In this document: positions 1 to 5,555 of the stretch, piece by piece
Layout: every line of letters starts with the position of its first letter
Position numbering within the stretch: position 1 is the first letter of the stretch
Assembly (NCBI GenBank): GCA_900547385.1
Contig: URGQ01000063.1
Span: 1-6,898 of the forward strand
Reading direction: 5' to 3'
DNA length: 6,898 nucleotides
Source: an uncultured Oscillospiraceae bacterium
GTDB taxonomy: Bacteria > Bacillota > Clostridia > Oscillospirales > Ruminococcaceae
Translations under genes and position numbers: made by a program
Notes under the pieces: model-generated
The model's input: the letters and a program-made list of their open reading frames with translations, nothing else
The model's database searches: none
Told to the model about the DNA's origin: nothing

Positions 1-1
1 C

Positions 2-745
2 CGCCTGGCGGCGGCAGCCCAGATGACCCCCGCCATTCGGCGGGGGGGCGGCCGGCTCTCCCTGCCGCTGCACGAGCTGGCCGAGCGCCCGGAGCTGCTG
101 GAAACCGGCGCGGATCGCTGGGTGGCCGAGCTGCCGGCATTCTGCGCCCCGCAGCAGGAGGAAGCCGTGATGCGCGCCCTGCGCAAATTGAAGGAGCAGG
201 GCCTCACCGCTGCCCTTTGCGGCAACCTCGGTTCCCTGCTGATGGCCCGGGAGGCCGGGCTGCGGATCATCGGGGATTACGGGCTCAATATCATCAATTC
301 CCCGGCGGCGCAGCAGGCCGCGGCGCTGGGCTGCGATGAGATCACCCTTTCCTTCGAGTGCGAGCGCAATGCCGCCCGGAATATCCATAGCCCCGTCCCC
401 ATCGGTGTCATCGCCTACGGCCGCCTGCCGCTTATGCTGCTGCGCAACTGTCCCGGCAAAACCGCAGCGGGCTGCGGGGACTGCCGCGGCATCAATCACA
501 TCACCGACCGCCGGGGAGAAGATTTCCCGCTGCAATGCCAGAACCGCCAGTACACCCACCTGCTCAATCCCCGGCCGCTGTTCCTCAGCGACCGCCTGCC
601 GGAGTGGGATTTCTGTGATTTTCTCACCCTGCGCTTCACCACTGAAACCCCCGCCGAATGCGATGCCATCCTGGAGATGTACCAGACCGGCGCCGCCCCG
701 GCCGAGCCCTTCACCCGGGGGCTGTACTACCGCACATTAAAATAA
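2..745 (+). CDS. U32 peptidase-family protein, 3' part (5' end outside window)
   Basis: The frame is open to the left edge (R-L-A-A-A-A-Q before the first ATG at 23), so this is the C-terminal 247 residues of a longer protein; clostridial U32 proteins with a duplicated core are often 650-750 residues. U32 hallmarks are visible: the strand GVIAYGRLPLMLLRNCP (about residues 128-144 counted from the ATG at 23), then TDRRGEDFPLQC, the LLNPRPLFLSDRL block and the closing TLRFTTE strand. Four cysteines, C143, C151, C154 and C172, sit around the GRLPLM strand. Some U32 members (RlhA, TrhP, UbiU/UbiV) are not proteases but RNA or quinone hydroxylation factors holding a 4Fe-4S cluster on four cysteines, so a metal-cluster role is plausible here; that is inference. 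The family name is secure, the substrate unknown. It is followed by a 71-bp gap with no clear terminator, so read-through into dut is possible. Confidence 0.82.
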   Translation, partial: RLAAAAQMTPAIRRGGGRLSLPLHELAERPELLETGADRWVAELPAFCAPQQEEAVMRALRKLKEQGLTAALCGNLGSLLMAREAGLRIIGDYGLNIINSPAAQQAAALGCDEITLSFECERNAARNIHSPVPIGVIAYGRLPLMLLRNCPGKTAAGCGDCRGINHITDRRGEDFPLQCQNRQYTHLLNPRPLFLSDRLPEWDFCDFLTLRFTTETPAECDAILEMYQTGAAPAEPFTRGLYYRTLK

Positions 746-818
746 GGGCATCGGTAAAAAGCAGCAACCGCTCATTTCGATAAACCATTCTCATATTATT
801 TCTTCAGGAGGCCCTTAT
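742..818 (+). promoter_or_regulatory. AT-richer spacer before dut: weak -10-like box and inverted repeat over the dut start
   Basis: The 71-bp intergenic stretch is far less GC-rich than its surroundings. TATTAT at 794-799 matches five of six bases of a -10 box, but no good -35 lies 16-18 bp upstream, so a promoter is only tentative. A perfect 8-bp inverted repeat, ATAAGGGC (742-749) and GCCCTTAT (811-818), joins the stop codon of the U32 gene to the last base of the dut Shine-Dalgarno and the first two bases of its start codon. If formed in RNA it would hide the start. There is no U-tract, so it is not a terminator. Confidence 0.25.
806..811 (+). promoter_or_regulatory. Ribosome binding site of dut
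   Basis: A perfect AGGAGG lies 5 nt before the ATG at 817. This supports that start, which also gives the usual N-terminus of the trimeric dUTPase family. Confidence 0.8.
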
Positions 819-1251
819 GCCCAAAATCCGCATCCGCTATCTCAGCGATAAAATTGAAAAGCTCCGCTACATCGATGGCAAAAGCGACTGGATCGACCTG
901 CGCGCCGCCGAAACAGTGGAGCTGAAGGCCGGTGAATCCCGCTACATCCCCCTGGGCGTTGCTATGGTGCTGCCCCAAGGGTACGAAGCCCATGTTCTCC
1001 CCCGCAGCTCCACCTTCCGCAATTACGGCATTCTCATGTCCAATTCCATGGGCGTAGTGGATGAAAGCTACTGCGGCGATGAGGATGAGTGGAAGATGCC
1101 GGTCTATGCCACCCGCGATTGCCGCATCGAAGCGAACGACCGCATTGCCCAGTTCCGCATCATGGAGCATCAGCCCGCTATCGAATTTGAGGAGTGCGAA
1201 ACGCTGGGCAATCCCTCCCGCGGCGGCTTTGGCTCCACCGGAAGGCAGTGA
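817..1251 (+). CDS. dut: dUTP diphosphatase (dUTPase)
   Basis: Hydrolyses dUTP to dUMP and pyrophosphate in the cytoplasm, keeping uracil out of DNA and feeding dTMP synthesis. At 144 residues it has the usual length of a trimeric dUTPase, and all five signature motifs can be read: I, D27-L-R-A-A; II, P62-R-S-S; III, G79-V-V-D82-E-S-Y85-C-G-D; IV, D108-R-I-A-Q112; V, R135-G-G-F-G-S-T-G142 (the C-terminal arm that closes over the active site). D82 is the expected general base and Y85 the residue that discriminates against ribose. Motif III runs into an acidic D-E-D-E-W stretch, so it differs from the E. coli-type GVIDSDYRGE; I read this as a clade variant, not a loss of function. The gene starts a tight unit: the DUF1275 gene begins 5 bp after its stop. 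Family assignment is very secure; dCTP-deaminase-like activity is unlikely because the dUTPase motifs are complete. Confidence 0.95.
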   Translation: MPKIRIRYLSDKIEKLRYIDGKSDWIDLRAAETVELKAGESRYIPLGVAMVLPQGYEAHVLPRSSTFRNYGILMSNSMGVVDESYCGDEDEWKMPVYATRDCRIEANDRIAQFRIMEHQPAIEFEECETLGNPSRGGFGSTGRQ

Positions 1252-1256
1252 TCTTT

Positions 1257-1937
1257 ATGAAGAAAAACAGCCAAATGTCCTCCTCGCTGGCCGTCGGCAT
1301 CCTGCTGGCGCTGGCCGGCGGCTTTATGGATGCTTACAGCTACATGGCCCGGGGCCATGTCTTTGCCAATGCCCAAACCGGCAATATTCTGCTGTTCGCC
1401 GTCGCCATCTCGGAGGGCCGTCCGGCCGATAGCCTGCGGTATCTGCTGCCGGTGGTCAGCTTTGCCCTGGGCATTGCCCTGGCCGCCGCTATGCGCACCC
1501 GCTTTGGCCACATGAGCCGCCTGCACTGGCGGCAGCTCACCCTCCTGGTCGAAATTCTGATCCTCTTCGGGGTCAGCTTTTTCCCGGCAGGACAGCATCT
1601 TTGGGCCAATAGCCTCACCTCGCTGGCCTGCGGCATCCAGGTGCAGGCCTTCCGCAAGATAGAGGGCAACGGCATTGCCACCACCATGTGCATCGGCAAC
1701 CTACGGGCCGGGGTGCAGGCCCTGCATGAATATCACATCGCCCATGACCGGGAGGAGCTGCGCCGCGGGGCGCTCTATTTCGGCGTCATCCTCTTTTTTG
1801 CGCTGGGGGCCGTGGCCGGCAATCTGGCCGTGGGCCGCTGGGGGCTTTCCGCCATCCGGTGGGATTGCCTGCTGCTGGTGCTGCCCCTTTTGATGATGCT
1901 CTCCAAGCCTGATGAATCCAAGGAGGAAAACAAATGA
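1257..1937 (+). CDS. DUF1275 (YoaK-like) integral membrane protein
   Basis: A 226-residue hydrophobic protein of the DUF1275 family, whose function is unknown. The family signature is clear near the N-terminus: G21-G-F-M-D-A-Y-S-Y followed by F36-A-N-A-Q-T-G-N-I-L. A second, related element, T142-T-M-C-I-G-N-L-R, lies in the other half, suggesting an inverted internal repeat. Hydrophobic stretches at about 9-28, 42-52, 62-79, 94-110, 117-130, 173-193 and 203-215 predict six or seven membrane spans; the tail ends in a charged S-K-P-D-E-S-K-E-E-N-K. The frame opens further upstream (1194), but that would overlap dut by 58 bp. I chose the ATG at 1257, 5 bp after the dut stop, which gives a typical M-K-K start. 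The GGAAGG at 1240-1245 is a rather distant ribosome site (11 nt). The stop overlaps the next gene's start (ATGA), so the two are probably translationally coupled. Confidence 0.88.
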   Translation: MKKNSQMSSSLAVGILLALAGGFMDAYSYMARGHVFANAQTGNILLFAVAISEGRPADSLRYLLPVVSFALGIALAAAMRTRFGHMSRLHWRQLTLLVEILILFGVSFFPAGQHLWANSLTSLACGIQVQAFRKIEGNGIATTMCIGNLRAGVQALHEYHIAHDREELRRGALYFGVILFFALGAVAGNLAVGRWGLSAIRWDCLLLVLPLLMMLSKPDESKEENK

Positions 1938-2461
1938 AAGTTTTAGTCGCCGTCGATCTGCAGAATGACTTTATCAATGGCGCCCTGGGCACCGCCGAAG
2001 CGGCCGCCATGCTGCCCCGGGCCGAGCGGAAGATCCGCTCCTTTGAGGGGCTGGTGCTCTTTACCCGGGATACTCACACCGAAGACTACCTGAACACCCG
2101 CGAGGGCAAGGCACTGCCGGTGCCCCACTGCATCCGCGGCAGCCACGGCTGGCAGCTGGCCGCCCGGCTGCTGCCCTACGCCAGCGAGATCATTGATAAA
2201 CCCACCTTTGGCAGCACCGCCCTGGGAGAGCGCCTGCACGCCCTGAATGAGGATGCCCCCATTGAATCTATCACCCTCATCGGACTCTGCACCGATATCT
2301 GCGTCATCAGCAACGCCCTGCTGCTGCGGGCTTACCTGCCGGAGATCCCCATCATTGTAGATGCCGCCTGCTGCGCCGGGGTCACCCTGGAAAGCCACCG
2401 CACGGCGCTGGCCGCCATGCGTGCCTGCCAGATCATTATCGAAAACGAACCGTCTATATAA
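1934..2461 (+). CDS. Isochorismatase-fold cysteine hydrolase, nicotinamidase-like
   Basis: A 175-residue protein of the cysteine hydrolase superfamily that includes nicotinamidase PncA and isochorismatase. The catalytic triad can be read: D8 in V-D-L-Q-N-D-F, K89 in D-K-P-T-F-G-S-T and C123 in C-T-D-I-C123-V. A nicotinamidase-type metal site is partly present: D46-T-H48 and H65 in V-P-H-C. PncA proteins usually supply a further histidine between these, and I see none here, so nicotinamide deamidation for NAD salvage is likely but not certain; another amide or ureide substrate is possible. AGGAGG at 1921-1926 lies 7 nt before the ATG, inside the end of the DUF1275 gene, and the ATGA overlap indicates translation coupled to that gene. 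Nothing like a terminator with a T-run follows; instead the palindromic cloverleaf begins 17 bp after the stop. Confidence 0.85.
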   Translation: MKVLVAVDLQNDFINGALGTAEAAAMLPRAERKIRSFEGLVLFTRDTHTEDYLNTREGKALPVPHCIRGSHGWQLAARLLPYASEIIDKPTFGSTALGERLHALNEDAPIESITLIGLCTDICVISNALLLRAYLPEIPIIVDAACCAGVTLESHRTALAAMRACQIIIENEPSI

Positions 2462-2469
2462 GTCCCTGC

Positions 2470-2575
2470 CGGGAACGGGGGCGCCGCAGGCAAGCCGCCC
2501 TCCGGGCGGCTTCAGCGGTCTGCGACCGCTGGCTCCGGCCTCCGGCCGGAGCGCCTGCGGCGCCCTGCCCTTCCG
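2470..2575. repeat. Imperfect outward extension of the cloverleaf stem
   Basis: Beyond the perfect 13-bp stem the flanks continue to pair with small irregularities: GG 2477-2478 with CC 2568-2569, AA 2474-2475 with TT 2571-2572, and CGG 2470-2472 with CCG 2573-2575. The interruptions are a C-C mismatch, one bulged G (2473) and a 2-nt bulge (2566-2567). The whole element may therefore be about 106 bp with a decayed outer helix. The extension is short and in GC-rich sequence, so it is less certain than the core. Confidence 0.45.
2479..2565. repeat. Perfect four-way cloverleaf palindromic element (87 bp)
   Basis: Outer stem: 2479-2491 (GGGCGCCGCAGGC) pairs perfectly with 2553-2565, 13 bp. Inside it are three contiguous hairpins. 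Arm 1 pairs 2492-2500 (AAGCCGCCC) with 2504-2512, loop TCC. Arm 2 pairs 2513-2520 (CAGCGGTC) with 2524-2531, loop TGC. Arm 3 pairs 2532-2540 (GCTCCGGCC) with 2544-2552, loop TCC. That is 39 Watson-Crick pairs, no mismatch, no unpaired junction base and only nine loop bases. On the - strand the loops read GGA, GCA and GGA, each closed by C-G. The outer arms also act as 13-bp terminal inverted repeats. Such structures are seen in dispersed palindromic elements (REP/MITE-like) and structured RNAs; which applies here cannot be told from one copy. It is not a tRNA (3-nt loops, no anticodon or T-loop) and has no T-run for an intrinsic terminator. The structure is certain as a sequence fact; its nature is open. 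Confidence 0.9.
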
Positions 2576-2665
2576 CACCGTCCTACTCTCCCCATACCGC
2601 CGGCTTTGTCCCTCCAGGGCGCGGCCCTCTTTTCCCCCTGCACAATCCACCAAAGGAGACCCCCA
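2566..2665 (+). other. Remaining gap between the cloverleaf and maf
   Basis: A pyrimidine-rich stretch with no convincing gene and no recognisable promoter. A small hairpin, AGGGC (2616-2620), loop GCG, GCCCT (2624-2628), is followed by CTTTTC; with a 5-bp stem and four T it is at best a weak terminator or pause site. The maf ribosome binding site lies at the right end. Confidence 0.3.
2652..2659 (+). promoter_or_regulatory. Ribosome binding site of maf (decides the start)
   Basis: AAAGGAGA, with its GGAG core ending 7 nt before the ATG at 2666. This favours 2666 over the in-frame ATG at 2606, which has no such site and would add 20 residues unlike any Maf N-terminus. Confidence 0.75.
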
Positions 2666-3256
2666 ATGAAAGAACTCATCCTTGCCAGCTCCAGTCCCCG
2701 CCGCCGGGAGCTTCTCTCCATCATCACCCGCCGCTTTACCGTGCAGACCAGCGACTGCGATGAAGCCATCGCCCCCGGCACCGGCCCCGTAGATGCCGTC
2801 CGGGAGCTTTCCCTGCGCAAAGCCCGGGCCGTATGGGCACAGCAGCCCGATCAACGGGGCCTCGCCGTCATTGGCAGCGATACCGTCGTCTATATCGATG
2901 GTGAGATCCTGGGCAAGCCCCACAGCCACGGGGAGGCCGCCGCCATGATCTCCCGCCTGGCCGGCCGCAGCCATACCGTCTGCACCGGGGTCACCGTCAT
3001 CACCGCGGAGGAGACCCGCACCTTCCACGAAACCACCGAGGTCCACTTCTACCCCCTCACCCCGCAGGAGGTGGCATGGTACTGCTCGTTGGAGGAGCCC
3101 TACGATAAGGCCGGGGCCTACGGCATTCAAGCAGCCGGGGCGCTGCTGGTGCAGGGCCTCACCGGCGATTACTTCAATGTGATGGGCTTGCCCATCGCCG
3201 CCCTGGCCCGCACCCTGCGGGAGATGGGCGTCACCGAAGCCCTTTCGGAAAATTGA
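2666..3256 (+). CDS. maf: Maf-family nucleoside triphosphate pyrophosphatase (dTTP/UTP type)
   Basis: A 196-residue cytoplasmic house-cleaning enzyme of the Maf/HAM1-like fold that hydrolyses nucleoside triphosphates to monophosphate and pyrophosphate; Maf proteins are also linked to septum inhibition in Bacillus. Motifs in order: L6-A-S-S-S-P-R-R-R-E-L-L (nucleotide-binding start), E33, K52, G70-S-D72-T-V (catalytic aspartate), K84-P, E144-P-Y-D-K-A-G-A-Y-G-I-Q155, and G167-D-Y-F-N-V-M-G-L-P176. The EPYDKAGAYGIQ block with K148 and Q155 is the form found in the YhdE-type branch acting on dTTP, UTP and modified pyrimidines, rather than the YceF (m7GTP) branch; this specificity is inferred from family knowledge. 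Length and both ends are normal. It lies 204 bp after the cysteine hydrolase gene, with the cloverleaf between, and is followed by a strong terminator. Confidence 0.95.
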   Translation: MKELILASSSPRRRELLSIITRRFTVQTSDCDEAIAPGTGPVDAVRELSLRKARAVWAQQPDQRGLAVIGSDTVVYIDGEILGKPHSHGEAAAMISRLAGRSHTVCTGVTVITAEETRTFHETTEVHFYPLTPQEVAWYCSLEEPYDKAGAYGIQAAGALLVQGLTGDYFNVMGLPIAALARTLREMGVTEALSEN

Positions 3257-3272
3257 ATCCGCGCATAGAAAC

Positions 3273-3308
3273 CGGCTCCCGCCCATCTGGGCAGGAGCCG
3301 TCTTTTTT
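3273..3308 (+). terminator. Rho-independent terminator after maf, possibly shared with the convergent operon
   Basis: CGGCTCC (3273-3279) and GCCC (3281-3284) pair with GGGC (3289-3292) and GGAGCCG (3294-3300): 11 bp around a single C-A mismatch, with loop ATCT. TCTTTTTT (3301-3308) follows directly on the + strand, so it terminates maf. Read leftwards it lies 14 bp past the permease stop codon, with only GTTTCT after the stem, so it would be weaker for the convergent operon. No other terminator for that operon is visible. Confidence 0.9.
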
Positions 3309-3314
3309 ATCCTC

Positions 3315-5555
3315 TTATCTTGCTTCCAGCGCTTCCGCGTCCACCGTTTCGGGGGTAGATAGCTTCTCGCCGTACTGCTCGGCCATATACTCCCGCAGCA
3401 GCGGCTGGCGGCGCGCCTCCTCCAGCGGCAGGAACATCGGCAGACCGTAGGTCTTGGTACCATCCGCTGCCGTGCGCACAAAGCTGAGGTACAGGCAGTC
3501 ATCGCTGCCGGTATTGGGGTAGGTCCAATCCGCCAGCGCCAGCAGTGGCTCGGCCTCCTCCCTGCTCAGCAGGATCCCCGCTTCGTACGCGGCCTGGCTG
3601 AAAATCTCAGTCTCCACACCGTACCACAGCGGAAGGATGACCCGGCCGGTGCCCACTACATCACAGCCCCAGGCGGTGACGAACATGCTATCCCACTCGG
3701 CAGGGATCAGATAGCCTTCCAGGCCCCACTCCCGCAAAAGCTCCAGCGTGTGGGTGTAGCTCTCCCCCACCGGCACCGTAAAGCTGCTGTAAAAGTCCTT
3801 TTCCGCCGGCTGGTGGCTGTACTTTTCGTCCAGCTCACTTTTCAGGTAGAGGTAGCACACCGTCCTTCTCTCCTGGTCGTAGTAATCCATCGCCTTTTCC
3901 GCCAGCATATCCAGCCGCAGGGCCGCCACCAGCGCCGCCGTGTCATAATCCGTTTCGGTCAGCGCGGTTTTATGAAAGCCGGTCGCATCGCACAGGTCTA
4001 TCTCCCGGTAGGGGCTTTCCTCCGCCACCCAGTAGTACAGCGGGTTGGTTCTGCTCTGGAATTCTGGCGTATCCTCCAACGCGGCATAGGCCGCCAGCAG
4101 GGCATCACCGCCGTAGGCATGGTACACCCGCTTCATCACCCGGCCGTCGTTAAAGGTGTATTCCAGCTCTATTCTGCCCATATAGTTTTCACCGCTCACC
4201 CCGTTCTGGCCGCTTTCGGTCAGCAGGCGGTGCAGCGCCGTGGCAGCTTTCAGCGCCTCGGGGCCCCGCAGCGTCACATCACCGATGCTGTCGTAGCTGT
4301 AATGGGTGATGCGATTATCTCCTTCGTAGCCGTACAGCTTTTGGGCATCGTTCAGGGAAACACTGTCATACCGTCCGCGGTAATTCAGTGTCACGCTGGC
4401 CAGCCGCTCGGGGGCGGGGACTCTCTTTTCGAAGCCCAGACCACCGGTAAAGATGATCCCGGCATACACCACCGTAACGGCTGCCATGGCCACCCCCATA
4501 ATAATGCTCCGGCGCTTCATGCCCTTAAAGCCCCGTCCTAGGATCAGCTCCACAAAGAAATACACCGCCAGCGCAAAAATCGCCATCCACAAAAGCTCGG
4601 TCGGTTTGCTATCCGCCCCCGTTATGGCACCAAACAGCACACCAAACCCCAAACCGCCCACAAAGGTGGCCACAAAGCGGAACACCCCGGCGGCAATGCC
4701 CTCCCGGCAGCGGCTTTCCGCGCGCTCGCTGGGGCGGCGCTGATACAGCCGTACCGCGGCCCACAGCAGCAGTACCCCGCCAGCCAGCCAGATGGCCAGC
4801 GCCGCGTACAGCCATTGACCAAAGGCCGAATAACTCCCGATCATCGTAAGGACCGGCGTCAGGGTGCAGAAGATTTTCCACTTCATCTCGTAGCCCCAGC
4901 CGGCGAGGTAGCTTTGGCACATCACCATATGGGTCAGGAACAGCACCGGCAGCGCTGATAAAAAGATGCCGGAGAACAGAAAGGTATCGAAAGTGGAACC
5001 AACCTGCGTAGCCGCCAGGTACACCATAACAATAATGGCAAAGGCCGTGACATACCAGCCCAGCAGGTCCAGCGCGATGGCCCCCAGGTGGAAGGCTGCT
5101 CGGTCGGGCGTCATGCCGTGCCGGATGCCGGCCAAAGCAGCGGTCAGCAGGGTATTGGCGGTCATAGGCAGCGCCACAGTCAAAAAATTCGCCAGCACAT
5201 GGCCCAGCAGCAGTTGCCCCCGGGTGACCGGCAGGCTGTGGTAAAGATCCACCGCCCGGCGGTTGTGCATATAGCCCACCCCGGAAAGGGCCAGGATAAA
5301 GCTGCCCGCCAGCCACAGCAGGCATACCGTCCCCACCGCTATGCCCACATACAGGCCGCCCCGGTCGGCCGTGCTGATATTCTCATACACCCACTGTCCC
5401 TTTTCTTCCCACCGGCGGAACATCGCCAGCAGGTACGGCAGCGGAATGCCGATGAACCCGATGAGCGCCAGGTACACCATATTGGGGATATTTTTCTTCA
5501 AAAGCCCGCGCAGCAGACTGCCAAAGCGGTCAGGAGAGGATGTTGCTGTAATCAT
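3315..5555 (-). CDS. ABC-2-type exporter permease with large C-terminal soluble domain
   Basis: A 746-residue membrane protein, the permease partner of the ATPase encoded just upstream. About nine hydrophobic spans can be read (near residues 25-45, 70-93, 115-143, 157-183, 190-212, 245-268, 290-312, 319-339 and 350-372). Between the second and third lies N98-R-R-A-V-D-L-Y-H-S-L-P-V-T-R-G-Q-L, the cytoplasmic stretch typical of ABC-2 permeases in GntR-controlled (Ytr-like) clostridial exporters. From about residue 375 to the end is a soluble region rich in acidic and aromatic residues, probably outside the membrane if there are nine spans. I recognise it only as an uncharacterised domain of this permease class (perhaps DUF6449). 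Substrate unknown; related systems handle cell-wall antibiotics or acetoin-linked functions. The start ATG at 5555 has GGAGG (5569-5565) 9 nt upstream and overlaps the ATPase gene by 26 bp, implying coupled translation. The C-terminus is complete, ending 7 bp from the maf terminator's T-run. Confidence 0.85.
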   Translation of the reverse strand: MITATSSPDRFGSLLRGLLKKNIPNMVYLALIGFIGIPLPYLLAMFRRWEEKGQWVYENISTADRGGLYVGIAVGTVCLLWLAGSFILALSGVGYMHNRRAVDLYHSLPVTRGQLLLGHVLANFLTVALPMTANTLLTAALAGIRHGMTPDRAAFHLGAIALDLLGWYVTAFAIIVMVYLAATQVGSTFDTFLFSGIFLSALPVLFLTHMVMCQSYLAGWGYEMKWKIFCTLTPVLTMIGSYSAFGQWLYAALAIWLAGGVLLLWAAVRLYQRRPSERAESRCREGIAAGVFRFVATFVGGLGFGVLFGAITGADSKPTELLWMAIFALAVYFFVELILGRGFKGMKRRSIIMGVAMAAVTVVYAGIIFTGGLGFEKRVPAPERLASVTLNYRGRYDSVSLNDAQKLYGYEGDNRITHYSYDSIGDVTLRGPEALKAATALHRLLTESGQNGVSGENYMGRIELEYTFNDGRVMKRVYHAYGGDALLAAYAALEDTPEFQSRTNPLYYWVAEESPYREIDLCDATGFHKTALTETDYDTAALVAALRLDMLAEKAMDYYDQERRTVCYLYLKSELDEKYSHQPAEKDFYSSFTVPVGESYTHTLELLREWGLEGYLIPAEWDSMFVTAWGCDVVGTGRVILPLWYGVETEIFSQAAYEAGILLSREEAEPLLALADWTYPNTGSDDCLYLSFVRTAADGTKTYGLPMFLPLEEARRQPLLREYMAEQYGEKLSTPETVDAEALEAR

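Noticed and set aside
1194..1256. Upstream extension of the DUF1275 protein
   Set aside because: It would start inside dut, adds an Arg-rich stretch that is out-of-frame dut sequence, and leaves a normal family N-terminus (M-K-K) internal.
2479..2565. Cloverleaf as a tRNA or tRNA-like gene
   Set aside because: Arms are 9, 8 and 9 bp with 3-nt loops, the outer stem is 13 bp, and there is no anticodon loop, T-loop sequence or CCA end.
2479..2575. Cloverleaf as a standard intrinsic terminator for the dut operon
   Set aside because: The sequence after the outer stem is TGCCCTTCCG on the + strand and the other side also lacks a T-run; a multi-arm junction is not a terminator form.
2361..2669. 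A 102-codon + strand frame bridging the hydrolase end and the gap
   Set aside because: Its first third overlaps the hydrolase gene in another frame and the rest runs through the palindrome, producing a Pro/Arg/Ser-rich peptide without homology cues.
1943..3502. A 519-codon open frame on the - strand across the hydrolase gene, the cloverleaf and maf
   Set aside because: It is antisense to two well-recognised genes, reads through the palindrome and the maf terminator, gives a low-complexity Gly/Ala/Arg-rich product and has no family motif. Long antisense frames are expected in GC-rich coding DNA.
3750..4541. A 263-codon + strand frame opposite the permease soluble domain
   Set aside because: Shadow of the permease gene; no ribosome site and a biased composition.
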